From: Streptomyces sp. TS71-3
GTDB taxonomy: Bacteria > Actinomycetota > Actinomycetes > Streptomycetales > Streptomycetaceae
Direction of reading: 5' to 3'
Length of the DNA stretch: 64,000 nucleotides
Assembly: GCF_018327685.1 (NCBI RefSeq)
Contig: NZ_BNEL01000003.1
Span: 186,001 to 250,000 of the forward strand
Made by a program: the position numbers and the translations under genes. The number at the start of each line of letters is the position of its first letter. Positions within the stretch are counted from its first letter, which is position 1. Shown piece by piece: positions 51,081 through 59,759 of this stretch. The notes beneath the pieces are model-generated. The model saw nothing but the letters and a program-made list of their open reading frames with translations. It searched no databases and was not told the origin of the DNA.

Positions 51081-52427
51081 TCAGCCGAGCAGGACCGTCT
51101 CCACCTTGCTGCCCGGCGCCACGGAGGTGGTGTCCTCGGGGACGACGATCAGGGCGTCGGCATGGGCGAGCGCCGCGATGAGGTGGGATCCGGCACCGCC
51201 CACCGGGGCGACGGTCTCCGTCTCGGGGTCGTACGCGCCGCGCAGGAACTGCCTGCGGCCCTCGGGCGAGCTCAGCGGCGCATCCGCGCGGAGCGTGGCG
51301 CTGACGGTGGGCCGGTGCACGTCGGGCAGGCCGCGCAGGGCGCGGATGGCGGGGCGGACGAACAGCTCGAAGGAGACGTACGACGACACGGGGTTGCCGG
51401 GCAGTGCGAGCAGCGGGGTGTGCTCGGGGCCGATGGTCCCGAAGCCCTGGGGCTTGCCGGGCTGCATGGCGAGCTTGCGGAACTCGATGCCGCTGCCCGC
51501 CGCCGGGTCGTGGACGTCCGTCGGGTCGCCGATGGCGGAGAGCGCCTCCTTGACGACGTCGTAGGCGCCGACGCTGACGCCGCCGCTGGTCACCAGGAGG
51601 TCGGCGCGGATGAGCTGGTCCTCGATGGTGGAGCGCAGGGTGTCCGCGTCGTCGGCGACCGCGCCGACGCGGTAGGCGAGGGCGCCCGCGTCCCGTGCGG
51701 CGGCGGTGAGGGAGAAGCTGTTGGAGTCGTAGATCTGGCCGGGGCGCAAGTCGCCGCCGGGCTGCACCAGTTCGCTGCCGGTGGACATGATCACCACGCG
51801 CGGGCGCGGGCGCACGCGTACCGCGTTGCGCCCGATGGCGGCGAGCAGGGAGATCTGGGGCGGGCCGAGGACCGTGCCGGCCCGCAGGGCGCGGTCGCCC
51901 GCGCGCACGTCGCTGCCCAGGGTCCGCACGTGGGCGCCCTGCTTCGCGGGCCGGTACACCTGGACCTCGCCCGCGGCGCCCTCCGGGGCGGCGCTGTGCG
52001 CCCGCATGCCGGAGACGGGCCCGCCGCCGAGGCCGCCGTCGGTCCACTCGACCGGGACGACGGCGTCCGCACCGGGCGGCACGGGGGCGCCCGTCATGAT
52101 GCGGGCGGCCTGGCCGGGGCCGACGGTGGGCTGCTGGGCCTGGCCCGCGGCGACGTCCCCGATGACCGCCAGCACGGCGGGGGACTCGTCCTCGGCGGCC
52201 GAGACGTCGGTGGAGCGGACCGCGTAGCCGTCCATGGAGCTGTTGTCGAAGGGCGGGAGGGACAGCGGCACCGCGATGTCCTCGACGAGGACGCAGCCCT
52301 GCGCATCCAGGAGGTGCAGCTCGATGGGGTCCAGCGGGCGGACCGTGGCGAGGATGTCCTCCAGGTGCTCGGCCACCGACCAGATGTGGTCCTGACCTGC
52401 GGCATGTGGGGTGGCGGTGCTGCTCAA
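51081..52427 (-). CDS. glp: MoeA-like protein, probable gephyrin-like division protein Glp
   Basis: 448 residues with the MoeA domains: PPFDNSSMDGYAV in domain I/III, IMSTGSEL (molybdopterin site), LLVTSGGVSVGAYDVVKEAL and LLALPGNPVSSYVSFELFV, then domain IV. A TTG start at 52427 (LSSTATPHAAGQ) is chosen. It follows the galU stop by 4 bp with gaggag upstream, while the ATG at 52535 would overlap galU by over 100 bp. Linkage to galU, rimJ and sepX matches moeA1/glp, whose product in corynebacteria binds FtsZ and the membrane receptor GLPR. A molybdenum role is also supported by moaC and mogA next door. Confidence 0.88.
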   Translation of the reverse strand: MSSTATPHAAGQDHIWSVAEHLEDILATVRPLDPIELHLLDAQGCVLVEDIAVPLSLPPFDNSSMDGYAVRSTDVSAAEDESPAVLAVIGDVAAGQAQQPTVGPGQAARIMTGAPVPPGADAVVPVEWTDGGLGGGPVSGMRAHSAAPEGAAGEVQVYRPAKQGAHVRTLGSDVRAGDRALRAGTVLGPPQISLLAAIGRNAVRVRPRPRVVIMSTGSELVQPGGDLRPGQIYDSNSFSLTAAARDAGALAYRVGAVADDADTLRSTIEDQLIRADLLVTSGGVSVGAYDVVKEALSAIGDPTDVHDPAAGSGIEFRKLAMQPGKPQGFGTIGPEHTPLLALPGNPVSSYVSFELFVRPAIRALRGLPDVHRPTVSATLRADAPLSSPEGRRQFLRGAYDPETETVAPVGGAGSHLIAALAHADALIVVPEDTTSVAPGSKVETVLLG

Positions 52428-52431
52428 ATCG

Positions 52432-53337
52432 CTACATCTCCTCGGTGACGTATCGCCGGAGCCAGGCCCGGAAGTCGGGGCCCAGGTCTTCACGTTCGCA
52501 CGCGAGTCTGACAATGGCACGCAAGTAGTCGCCACGGTCTCCGGTGTCGTAGCGGCGGCCCTTGAAGACGACGCCGTGCACCGGGCCGCCCGCCTTCTCG
52601 TCGACGGCGAGCTGCTGGAGGGCGTCGGTGAGCTGGATCTCGCCGCCGCGGCCGGGCTCCGTCCGGCGCAGTATGTCGAAGATCCCGGGGTCGAGGACGT
52701 AGCGGCCGATGATGGCGAAGTTGCTGGGCGCGTCCGCGGGGTCGGGCTTCTCGACGAGGCCGCTGACCTTGACGACGTCGCTGTCGGTCGTCGCCTCCAC
52801 CGCGGCGCAGCCGTACATGTGGATCTGGGCCGGGTCGACCTCCATGAGCGCGATGACGCTGCCGCCCTGCTGCCGCTGCACCTCCACCATCCGGGCCAGC
52901 AGCGGGTCTCGCGGGTCGATCAGGTCGTCGCCGAGGAGGACGGCGAAGGGCTCGCTGCCCACGTGCGGCGCGGCGCACAGGACGGCGTGGCCGAGGCCCC
53001 TCGGGTCGCCCTGGCGCACGTAGTGCATGGTCGCCAGGTCGCTGGACTCCTGCACCCTTGCGAGCCTCGTGCTGTCCCCCTTCTTGGACAGCGCCTCCTC
53101 CAGCTCGTAATTGCGGTCGAAATGGTCCTCCAAGGGGCGCTTGTTGCGGCCCGTGACCATGAGGACGTCCTGGAGTCCCGCCGAGACGGCCTCTTCGACC
53201 ACGTACTGGATCGCCGGTTTGTCGACGACCGGGAGCATCTCCTTCGGAGTGGCCTTCGTGGCCGGAAGGAAGCGCGTACCGAGGCCGGCGGCGGGAATGA
53301 CCGCCTTGCTGATCGGGGGGTGGGGAGACTCAGTCAT
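52432..53337 (-). CDS. galU: UTP-glucose-1-phosphate uridylyltransferase
   Basis: A 301-residue nucleotidyltransferase making UDP-glucose. Motifs: AVIPAAGLGTRFLPATKATP (nucleotide-binding loop), KEMLPVVDKPAIQYVVEEAV, AVLLGDDLIDP (metal-binding Asp), GLVEKPDP and ALQQLAVDEKAGG. This is standard bacterial GalU length. It starts the galU-glp-moaC-mogA-rimJ run and diverges from the 5-formyl-THF cyclo-ligase gene. The 60-bp gap between them is AT-rich (cacataattcatcggcat) and must hold both promoters. Confidence 0.93.
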   Translation of the reverse strand: MTESPHPPISKAVIPAAGLGTRFLPATKATPKEMLPVVDKPAIQYVVEEAVSAGLQDVLMVTGRNKRPLEDHFDRNYELEEALSKKGDSTRLARVQESSDLATMHYVRQGDPRGLGHAVLCAAPHVGSEPFAVLLGDDLIDPRDPLLARMVEVQRQQGGSVIALMEVDPAQIHMYGCAAVEATTDSDVVKVSGLVEKPDPADAPSNFAIIGRYVLDPGIFDILRRTEPGRGGEIQLTDALQQLAVDEKAGGPVHGVVFKGRRYDTGDRGDYLRAIVRLACEREDLGPDFRAWLRRYVTEEM

Positions 53338-53397
53338 GCGGCCACCATAACGGGTGGCTATGCGGCCTAACTGTGGCTCCACATAATTCATCGGCAT

Positions 53398-54054
53398 ATG
53401 AGCGCGTTCAGAGAGGTTTGTGAGCACCCCATGCACGACCGTGGGAAGAAATTCGCCGAGGGTTCCCATACTGAGAAGCGCGAGTTGCGCCGAGGTTTCC
53501 TGTCGGCGAGGGACAGGTTTACGGACGATGACGTCCAGGAGGCGGAACGGCTCCTGGCGCGGCGCGCCCTGGAACTGCCCGAGATGGCGGAGGCGCGGGC
53601 CGTCGCGGCGTACGTCTCGGTGGGCCGCGAGCCGGGCACTCCCGCTCTGCTGGACGCCCTCCACGCGCGCGATACGCGGGTCCTGCTGCCGGTGCTGCGG
53701 CCTGACCACGACCTGGACTGGGGCGAGTACCAGGGCGCGGAGTCGGTGGAGCGCGTGCCCCGCCCGGGGCGGCTCACCCTGCTGGAGCCGCGCGGGGAAC
53801 GGCTCGGCCCCGAGGCGGTGCTCACGGCCGACGTCGTCCTGCTGCCCGGTCTCGCCGTGGACGCGCGGGGCACGCGGCTGGGCCGCGGCGGCGGCTCGTA
53901 CGACCGCGTGCTGGCCCGCCTGGCGGCCGCCGGGGCCACGCCGGCGCTGGTGGTGCTGCTGTACGACGCGGAGATCGTGGAACGGCTGCCGGGGCTGGCG
54001 CACGACCGCCCGGTGCAGGCGGCCGTGACGCCGTCGGGGGTGCGGCGGTTCTGA
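53398..54054 (+). CDS. 5-formyltetrahydrofolate cyclo-ligase
   Basis: ATP-dependent conversion of 5-formyl-THF to 5,10-methenyl-THF, the MTHFS step. A basic ATP-binding start TEKRELRRGFLSARD, VAAYVSVGREPGT, and the family signature VVLLPGLAVDARGTRLGRGG with GSYDRVLARL. 218 residues from the ATG at 53398; the ATG at 53431 (MHDRGKK) is also possible. The gene is divergent from galU, as in mycobacteria. Confidence 0.92.
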   Translation: MSAFREVCEHPMHDRGKKFAEGSHTEKRELRRGFLSARDRFTDDDVQEAERLLARRALELPEMAEARAVAAYVSVGREPGTPALLDALHARDTRVLLPVLRPDHDLDWGEYQGAESVERVPRPGRLTLLEPRGERLGPEAVLTADVVLLPGLAVDARGTRLGRGGGSYDRVLARLAAAGATPALVVLLYDAEIVERLPGLAHDRPVQAAVTPSGVRRF

Positions 54055-54076
54055 GCGGCCGCCGTCCGGCGGCCGC
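54055..54076 (+). terminator. Hairpin after the 5-formyl-THF cyclo-ligase gene
   Basis: gcggccgccg (54055-54064) and cggcggccgc (54067-54076) are exact complements. It follows the stop codon directly, between convergent genes. A second dyad (gagacc-ca-ggtctc, 54163-54176) may serve the opposite strand. Confidence 0.55.
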
Positions 54077-54182
54077 CCGACCACCCGGCGCCTGCTGCCG
54101 GCTGCCGGGACCGGGAGTCCGCCGGGACCGGACCGGCAGTGGGGACCCGGGGCCCCGGCCCCGAGACCCAGGTCTCAGGGCC

Positions 54183-57065
54183 TCACGGCCTCAGCACCAG
54201 CGTGTCCTCGGTGCCCTTGTCGACCGCCTTCTCCGAGAACGACCAGTCGAGCAGGTCGCCGCCCGCCCACTTGTCCGTCTGGTCGGTGTAGTGCGAGTCG
54301 TAGGCGTGCCCCGAGGCTCCGGTCAGGTTGATCCACTTGGACTTGTCGAGGTCGTCGAGGTTGACGACCATCCGCATGGACGGCACCCAGATGACCGAGT
54401 AGCCCCCTGCGGCGTTCCAGCCGGTGGCGTCCACCGCGGCCTGGCCGCCGCCCAGGTTCCAGGGGCCGCGGTTGAGGGCGTACTGGATGAAGCCCGGGCC
54501 CTCGGTGCCGAGGGTCTGGTTCTTCAGCGTGAGCCGGTGCAGGCGGCCCCAGCTCCAGGTGTCCATGTCCTTGCCGAGCTTCGCGGTGAGCTCCCAGCGG
54601 GCGTCCTTCATGGCACGCGCGAAGAGCTGGTCACGTGTCTTGGTGGCGGGCTCCAGGCGGGTCTTGGGCGACTGCCACCACGCGTTGTCCTGGTCATCGA
54701 CGATCCGGCGGACCACCTCGAACCAGCGGTCCCCGCCGTCCGGCTGCGCGGAGTCCGGGTCCCGCTCGCCGCACTCGGTGACCAGCTGCTGCTCCTCGTC
54801 GGCGGGTGCGGTCTTGTTCGCGGGCGGCACGGCGAGGCACTGTCCCTCCACCCGCAGCTCCTTGGGGAGCTTGTCGCCGAAGGCGAGCTTCAGGATGTTG
54901 CGCCAGACGGCGTTGAAGTAGGCCGCGGCCGCCGAGTCCGGGTTCTGGGTGTAGTCCCAGCCCTCCAGGAGCTGCTGGCCCTGGCGGACGTACTTGTCGG
55001 AGACGCCGATCTTCAGCAGCTTGGGTGTCAGCAGCTTGGCGATCTCGCTGCTGTTGTCCATCTGCATCTGGCGCATGTCGTCCGGCGAGATCTTGCCGTC
55101 GTGCTTGATCTTCGACTCGATCAGGTCGGTGATGCGCTGGCTGCGCGTGCCGTACTCCCAGTCGGTCGTCAGCAGGTACGGGTACTTGTCCTTGTCGACG
55201 ACGGCCTGGTTCGCGGTGACGATGTAGCCGCGCTTCGGGTTGTACTCGTTCGGCATCGCGGACTGCGCGATGTACTTCCCCGTCCAGCTGAACTTGGGGT
55301 CCCAGCCGGGCGCCGGGAGGGAGCCGTCGTAGTCGTCGGGGCGCAGCGGGATCTTGCCGGGTGCCTGGTAGCCGATGTTGCCCTTGGTGTCGGCGTAGAT
55401 CAGGTTCTGGGAGGGCACTTCCAGCTCGCCCGCCGCCGCGCGGAACTGCTGCCAGTTCTGCGCGCGGTCCAGCGCGAAGACCGAGTCCATTGACTTGCCG
55501 GGCGTCAGGGCCGTCCAGCGCAGCGAGACGCCGTAGCCGTCGCCTCTGTCGGGTGCCGCGGAGGTGACGGTGGCCTTCTTGCCGACCTTGACCAGTTCGT
55601 CGTCACGGTCCGACAGGAGCGGCCCGTTGTTGGTCTCGCGGACGGTGATGTTTCTGGGCTTGCCGCCGGCGACCTTGATGGTCTCCTTGCGGGTCTTGAA
55701 GGGCAGCACCTGGCCGCCGTACTGGTAGCCGCTGCCGGTCAGCTTCTCCAGGTAGAGGTCGGTGACGTCGGCGCCCAGGTTCGTCATGCCCCAGGCGACG
55801 TCCTGGTTGTGGCCGATGACCACGCCGGGCATCCCCGCGAAGGTGTAGCCGGAGACGTCGAAGTGGCAGGCGTCGGAGACGGCCCGGCAGTGCAGGCCCA
55901 TCTGGTACCAGACGGACGGCAGCTCGGGCGCCAGGTGCGGATCGTTCGCGAGGAGCGGCTTGCCGGTGATGGTGTGGTCGCCGGAGACGACCCACGAGTT
56001 CGAGCCTATGCCGCTGCCGCTCGGCCCGAAGACGGACGGGATGCCGTCCAGGACGTCCGAGACGGCCGAGAGCTGGCTCTGCGTGCCGCTGGGTGCCGCG
56101 ACGCCGTCCGCGAGGCCCGTGCCCGCCGTGCCCGCCGCCGTCCCACCGGCCGCCGACGCGCCTGTCGACGTCCCGCCGTCCGGCTGGGTCCCGCCTGTCC
56201 CACCTGTCCCACCGTCAGTCGACGTCCCGCCCGTCGTCGACGTTCCGCCGGATCCGGCGCTCCCCTGGGTGGAGCCGTTGCCGTCGAACGTGTCCGTCGC
56301 GGCGTCGTAGGAACCTTGCTGGACGATGGGCTTGTGCAGGTCGTAGGGGTACTCGGGGTACAGGTCCTTGATCTGGTCGGTGGTCAGCCGGCTCGTCATC
56401 AGGGAGCGGTCTATCTCCTCCTGCATGTTTCCACGCAGGTCCCAGGCCATCGCCTTCAGCCAGGAGACCGAGTCGACCGGGGTCCACTTCTGCGGCTTGT
56501 AGTCGTTGGTGAAGCCGAGGGCGGCGTACTCGACGGAGATGTCCGCGCCGTCCTTGCCCGCCAGGTACTCGTTGACTCCCTTGGCGTACGCCTGGAGGTA
56601 CTTCTTGGTCGAGGACGAGAGCTTGGAGTCGTACTCCTGCTGCGCCACCCGGTACCAGCCGAGCGTGCGCAGGTACTCATCGGTCTTGACCTGGCTCTTG
56701 CCGAACATCTCGGAGAGCCGCCCGGAGGTCGTATGACGGCGGACGTCCATCTCCCAGAAGCGGTCCTGGGCCTGTACATAGCCCTGCGCCATGAACAGGT
56801 CCTCGTCGGAGGAGGCGTAGATCTGCGGGATGCCGTAGGAGTCCCGCTTCACGTCCACCGGACCCGACAGGCCCTCCAGCCTGACCGAGCCCTTGGTCTG
56901 CGGGAACGAGGCACGCACCGTGCTGACGCTCCAGTAGGCGCCATAGCCGACGCCCGCGACGACGGCCAGAACCAGAACGAGCACGAGGAGACGCACACGG
57001 CGCCCCTTCTGCCGGCCGGACTTACCGGACGTCCGACTGGAAGAGGCGGTGGTGGTGGAGGGCAT
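54183..57065 (-). CDS. Penicillin-acylase-family Ntn hydrolase (acylase)
   Basis: A 960-residue membrane-anchored or secreted precursor of the S45 family that self-cleaves to alpha and beta chains and hydrolyses amides such as acyl-homoserine lactones or penicillins. N-terminal TM (VRLLVLVLVLAVVAGVGYGA, about 25-44); alpha chain with VDVKRDSYGIPQIYASSDED and MDVRRHTTSGRLSEMFG. The nucleophile Ser355 is in GIGSNSWVVSGDHT. Beta-chain marks include LLANDPHL, GVVIGHNQDVAWGMTN and TANQAV. The stretch before the cleavage site (about 265-330) is Gly/Thr/Ser repeats (GGTSTTGGTSTDGGTGG), possibly a slippage-expanded spacer. The ATG has aaggaca upstream. Confidence 0.92.
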   Translation of the reverse strand: MPSTTTASSSRTSGKSGRQKGRRVRLLVLVLVLAVVAGVGYGAYWSVSTVRASFPQTKGSVRLEGLSGPVDVKRDSYGIPQIYASSDEDLFMAQGYVQAQDRFWEMDVRRHTTSGRLSEMFGKSQVKTDEYLRTLGWYRVAQQEYDSKLSSSTKKYLQAYAKGVNEYLAGKDGADISVEYAALGFTNDYKPQKWTPVDSVSWLKAMAWDLRGNMQEEIDRSLMTSRLTTDQIKDLYPEYPYDLHKPIVQQGSYDAATDTFDGNGSTQGSAGSGGTSTTGGTSTDGGTGGTGGTQPDGGTSTGASAAGGTAAGTAGTGLADGVAAPSGTQSQLSAVSDVLDGIPSVFGPSGSGIGSNSWVVSGDHTITGKPLLANDPHLAPELPSVWYQMGLHCRAVSDACHFDVSGYTFAGMPGVVIGHNQDVAWGMTNLGADVTDLYLEKLTGSGYQYGGQVLPFKTRKETIKVAGGKPRNITVRETNNGPLLSDRDDELVKVGKKATVTSAAPDRGDGYGVSLRWTALTPGKSMDSVFALDRAQNWQQFRAAAGELEVPSQNLIYADTKGNIGYQAPGKIPLRPDDYDGSLPAPGWDPKFSWTGKYIAQSAMPNEYNPKRGYIVTANQAVVDKDKYPYLLTTDWEYGTRSQRITDLIESKIKHDGKISPDDMRQMQMDNSSEIAKLLTPKLLKIGVSDKYVRQGQQLLEGWDYTQNPDSAAAAYFNAVWRNILKLAFGDKLPKELRVEGQCLAVPPANKTAPADEEQQLVTECGERDPDSAQPDGGDRWFEVVRRIVDDQDNAWWQSPKTRLEPATKTRDQLFARAMKDARWELTAKLGKDMDTWSWGRLHRLTLKNQTLGTEGPGFIQYALNRGPWNLGGGQAAVDATGWNAAGGYSVIWVPSMRMVVNLDDLDKSKWINLTGASGHAYDSHYTDQTDKWAGGDLLDWSFSEKAVDKGTEDTLVLRP

Positions 57066-57471
57066 CGCTGTCCTTGCAGTCCTTCGCGAGCGGCAGTTCG
57101 GAGTGGGCGGTCGGGACCGGGCGGTCCGGGACGTACCGGCGCAGGTTCGTGCACCCCTGCGGCCGGTGGCGCGAGAGTGCTGGAGCAACCATAGGCGCAG
57201 CGCCTGTGGGTGCCGGACGCGGCCATGACCCAGGGGGCGTCCTCAGGCCACGGCGCCACCTCCGAGGGACCGCGCGAACGTCCACCGGCTGCCGGGAACG
57301 CGTCAAGGAACCGTTAACGATTAGGTAAGGTAACGAAGTACTTGATGGTGTCCGGCCCGGGCGCCGGGTGCGCGGACGCTGCACGCGCGCCTACCCCTGC
57401 GGACGCTCCACGCGCGCGTGCCAACGCGCGTACCAAACGGCACTCGGGCCCAGAAGGGGAAGGAACGGCCG
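57066..57471. other. Divergent intergenic region
   Basis: Lies between the acylase and antiporter genes and must contain both promoters. An AT-richer block (gttaacgattaggtaaggta, 57312-57331) is the best promoter candidate for the antiporter. Downstream are two near-copies of gcggacgct(g/c)cacgcgcgc (57372, 57399). I see no ydaO riboswitch or other known leader. Confidence 0.5.
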
Positions 57472-59004
57472 CTGACTGTCCACGACCTCAACCAGCTCCT
57501 GCTTGTCTCCTCGCTCGTCCTGCTCGTCGCGGTGGTGGCGGTCCGCCTCTCGTCCCGCAGCGGGCTGCCCAGCCTGCTCGTGTACCTGGGCATCGGCGTC
57601 GCCATGGGCCAGGACGGCATCGGCAACATCACCTTCAACAACGCCGAGCTGACGCAGATGGTCGGATACGCGGCCCTGGTGGTGATCCTGGCCGAGGGCG
57701 GCCTGGGCACGAAGTGGAGTCAGATCAAGCCCGTCCTGCCGGCTGCGGTGGCGCTCTCCCTGGTCGGTGTCGGGGTGAGCGTCGGGGTGACGGCGACCGC
57801 CGCGCACTACCTGGCCGGACTGGACTGGCGGCAGGCCCTCATCATCGGCGCGGTGGTGTCGTCGACCGACGCCGCGGCGGTGTTCTCCGTGCTCCGCAGG
57901 GTGCCGCTGCCCGCACGCATCACCGGCGTCCTGGAGGCCGAGTCCGGCTTCAACGACGCCCCCGTGGTCATCCTGGTGGTCGCGTTCTCCAGCCGGGGCC
58001 CCGTGGAGCACTGGTACACGCTGCTCGGCACCATCGCCATGGAGCTGGCGATCGGGGCCGCGATCGGGCTCGCCATCGCCTGGGTGGGCGCCTACGGCCT
58101 GCGGCGGGTGGCGCTGCCCGCGTCCGGCCTGTACCCGATCGCGGTACTGGCGATCGCCGTCACCGCGTACGCGGCGGGCGCGCTGGCGCACGGCAGCGGC
58201 TTCCTCGCCGTGTACCTGGCGGCGGTGGTGCTGGGCAACTCCAAGCTGCCCCACTGGCCCGCCACCCGCGGCTTCGCCGAGGGGGTCGGCTGGATGGCGC
58301 AGATCGGCATGTTCGTCCTGCTCGGCCTGCTCGCCACCCCGCACGAGCTGGTGGACGACATCCTGCCCGCCCTGATCATCGGCCTGGTGCTGACGGTGGT
58401 GGCGCGGCCCGTGGGCGTCGTGGTCAGCCTGCTGCCGTTCCGCATGCCCTGGCAGGAGAAGGCGCTGCTGTCCTGGGCCGGGCTGCGCGGCGCCGTGCCG
58501 ATCATCCTGGCCACCATCCCCATGGTGACGGGCGTCCGCGACAGCCACCGGATCTTCAACATGGTCTTCGTCCTGGTGGTGGTCTACACGCTGGTCCAGG
58601 GGCCGACGCTGCCGTGGCTGGCCAGGAAGCTGCACCTGGGCGACCGGGAGGGCGCCGCGGACCTCGGCATCGAGGCGGCGCCCCTGGAGCGGCTGCGCGG
58701 CCACCTGCTGTCCGTGTCCATCCCCGAGGGCTCCCGGATGAACGGCGTCGAGATCAACGAGCTGCGGCTGCCCACGGGCTCCGCGGTCACCCTGGTGGTG
58801 CGCGACGGCACCTCCTTCGTCCCGCTCCCCACCACGCTGCTGCGGTACGGCGACGAGCTCCTCGTCGTGGCGACGGACCCGGTCCGCGACGCCACGGAAC
58901 GCCGCCTGCGCGCGGTCGCCCGGGGCGGCAAGCTGGCGGGCTGGCTGGGCACGGGTGGAGAGCAGGGCGCGGGAGGGCGGCGAGGTGTGAGCGGTGAGGG
59001 GTGA
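57472..59004 (+). CDS. Potassium or sodium/proton antiporter with TrkA-C-like domain
   Basis: A CPA1/NhaP2-CvrA-like antiporter, 510 residues from a CTG at 57472. About 12-13 TM segments, with the transport-site region VVSSTDAAAVFSVLRR then AESGFNDAPVVIL (ND pair), and GLRGAVPIILATIP. A cytoplasmic RCK/TrkA-C-like domain at the end (SIPEGSRMNGVEINELRLP, then GDELLVVATDP) suggests nucleotide control. The CTG is favoured because ggaaggaacggccg precedes it and the protein then starts LTVHDLNQLLL. The in-frame GTG at 57418 is the conventional alternative. The stop lies inside a 7-bp repeat. Confidence 0.88.
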   Translation: MTVHDLNQLLLVSSLVLLVAVVAVRLSSRSGLPSLLVYLGIGVAMGQDGIGNITFNNAELTQMVGYAALVVILAEGGLGTKWSQIKPVLPAAVALSLVGVGVSVGVTATAAHYLAGLDWRQALIIGAVVSSTDAAAVFSVLRRVPLPARITGVLEAESGFNDAPVVILVVAFSSRGPVEHWYTLLGTIAMELAIGAAIGLAIAWVGAYGLRRVALPASGLYPIAVLAIAVTAYAAGALAHGSGFLAVYLAAVVLGNSKLPHWPATRGFAEGVGWMAQIGMFVLLGLLATPHELVDDILPALIIGLVLTVVARPVGVVVSLLPFRMPWQEKALLSWAGLRGAVPIILATIPMVTGVRDSHRIFNMVFVLVVVYTLVQGPTLPWLARKLHLGDREGAADLGIEAAPLERLRGHLLSVSIPEGSRMNGVEINELRLPTGSAVTLVVRDGTSFVPLPTTLLRYGDELLVVATDPVRDATERRLRAVARGGKLAGWLGTGGEQGAGGRRGVSGEG

Positions 59005-59028
59005 GGGGTGAGGGGTGAGGGGTGAGGA
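58994..59028. repeat. 7-bp tandem repeat gtgaggg across the antiporter stop codon
   Basis: Five units from 58994; the stop TGA at 59002-59004 lies inside unit two. Looser gtgagc(g/c)gg repeats continue to about 59095. A unit gain or loss would change the C-terminus. Confidence 0.8.
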
Positions 59029-59243
59029 GGAGTGAGCTCGCGTGAGCGGTGCGGGGACAGGGTGAGCCCGGGTGAGCGGTGAGGGACGGGGTGAGCTGCG
59101 TGACCTGGGCATATGTGGTGCGCGTGGTGGCTTGAAGGTGGCCACGCGCGCGTGGGCGGGGGCGCACGCGCGCGCGTGGCGTGGATCACCGAAGCCCGGT
59201 CGCAGTGGACTCACACCGAGGAATAGGTCACTATGGACCGTCG

Positions 59244-59270
59244 TTAGCACTCAATGAGTGAGAGTGCCAG
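59244..59270 (+). promoter_or_regulatory. CIRCE element (HrcA operator) before the FmdB-type gene
   Basis: TTAGCACTC, nine bases, then GAGTGCCAG. The left arm is perfect and the right arm differs from the consensus GAGTGCTAA at two positions. It ends 12 bp before the start codon, so it would block transcription or initiation of the FmdB-type gene. CIRCE normally marks groE and dnaK heat-shock operons. Confidence 0.85.
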
Positions 59271-59282
59271 GAGGAAGAACCA

Positions 59283-59666
59283 GTGCCGACCTACCAGTAC
59301 CAGTGCACCGAGTGCGGCGAGGGCCTTGAGGCGGTGCAGAAGTTCACCGATGACGCCCTGACCGAGTGCCCCAACTGCGGCGGCCGCCTGAAGAAGGTGT
59401 TCTCCGCGGTCGGCATCGTCTTCAAGGGATCGGGTTTCTACCGGAACGACAGCCGTAGCTCGTCGTCGAACGGGTCGTCCTCGAAGGCGTCGTCCGGGTC
59501 CAAGGGGTCGGGTTCCTCCTCCGACTCCGGTTCCTCCTCCTCGGGCTCGGGCTCGTCGTCCGGTTCCAGTTCCGGTTCCGGTTCCAAGGACTCCGGCTCG
59601 TCGTCGTCCTCGTCTTCCGGTTCTGGCTCCGGCTCCAGCTCGTCGAGCAGTTCTTCGGCTGCCTAG
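59283..59666 (+). CDS. FmdB-type zinc-ribbon protein with Ser/Gly-rich tail
   Basis: 127 residues. The FmdB/CxxC_CXXC_SSSS zinc ribbon is at the N-terminus (PTYQYQCTECGEGLEAVQ, Cys8/Cys11; ECPNCGGRLKKVF, Cys29/Cys32), then GIVFKGSGFYRND. The remaining about 75 residues are nearly all Ser, Gly, Lys and Asp. The tail is typical of actinobacterial members, though here it is long. GTG start with ggagga upstream. The CIRCE element places it in the HrcA heat-shock regulon, so a role in proteostasis is inferred. Confidence 0.9.
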   Translation: MPTYQYQCTECGEGLEAVQKFTDDALTECPNCGGRLKKVFSAVGIVFKGSGFYRNDSRSSSSNGSSSKASSGSKGSGSSSDSGSSSSGSGSSSGSSSGSGSKDSGSSSSSSSGSGSGSSSSSSSSAA

Positions 59667-59746
59667 GACGCGACTGCTCAGGGCGGGCCCCGGGGGCCGC
59701 CGGCTCCTGTTCCACGGCTGGGTCAAGGGGCGGGGCGGGGTCCGGA

Positions 59747-59752
59747 TACTGT
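59747..59752 (+). promoter_or_regulatory. -10 box (TACTGT) for MTA phosphorylase, leaderless
   Basis: TACTGT ends 7 nt before the ATG at 59760; there is no ribosome-binding site. Confidence 0.5.
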
Positions 59753-59759
59753 GCTCGCC

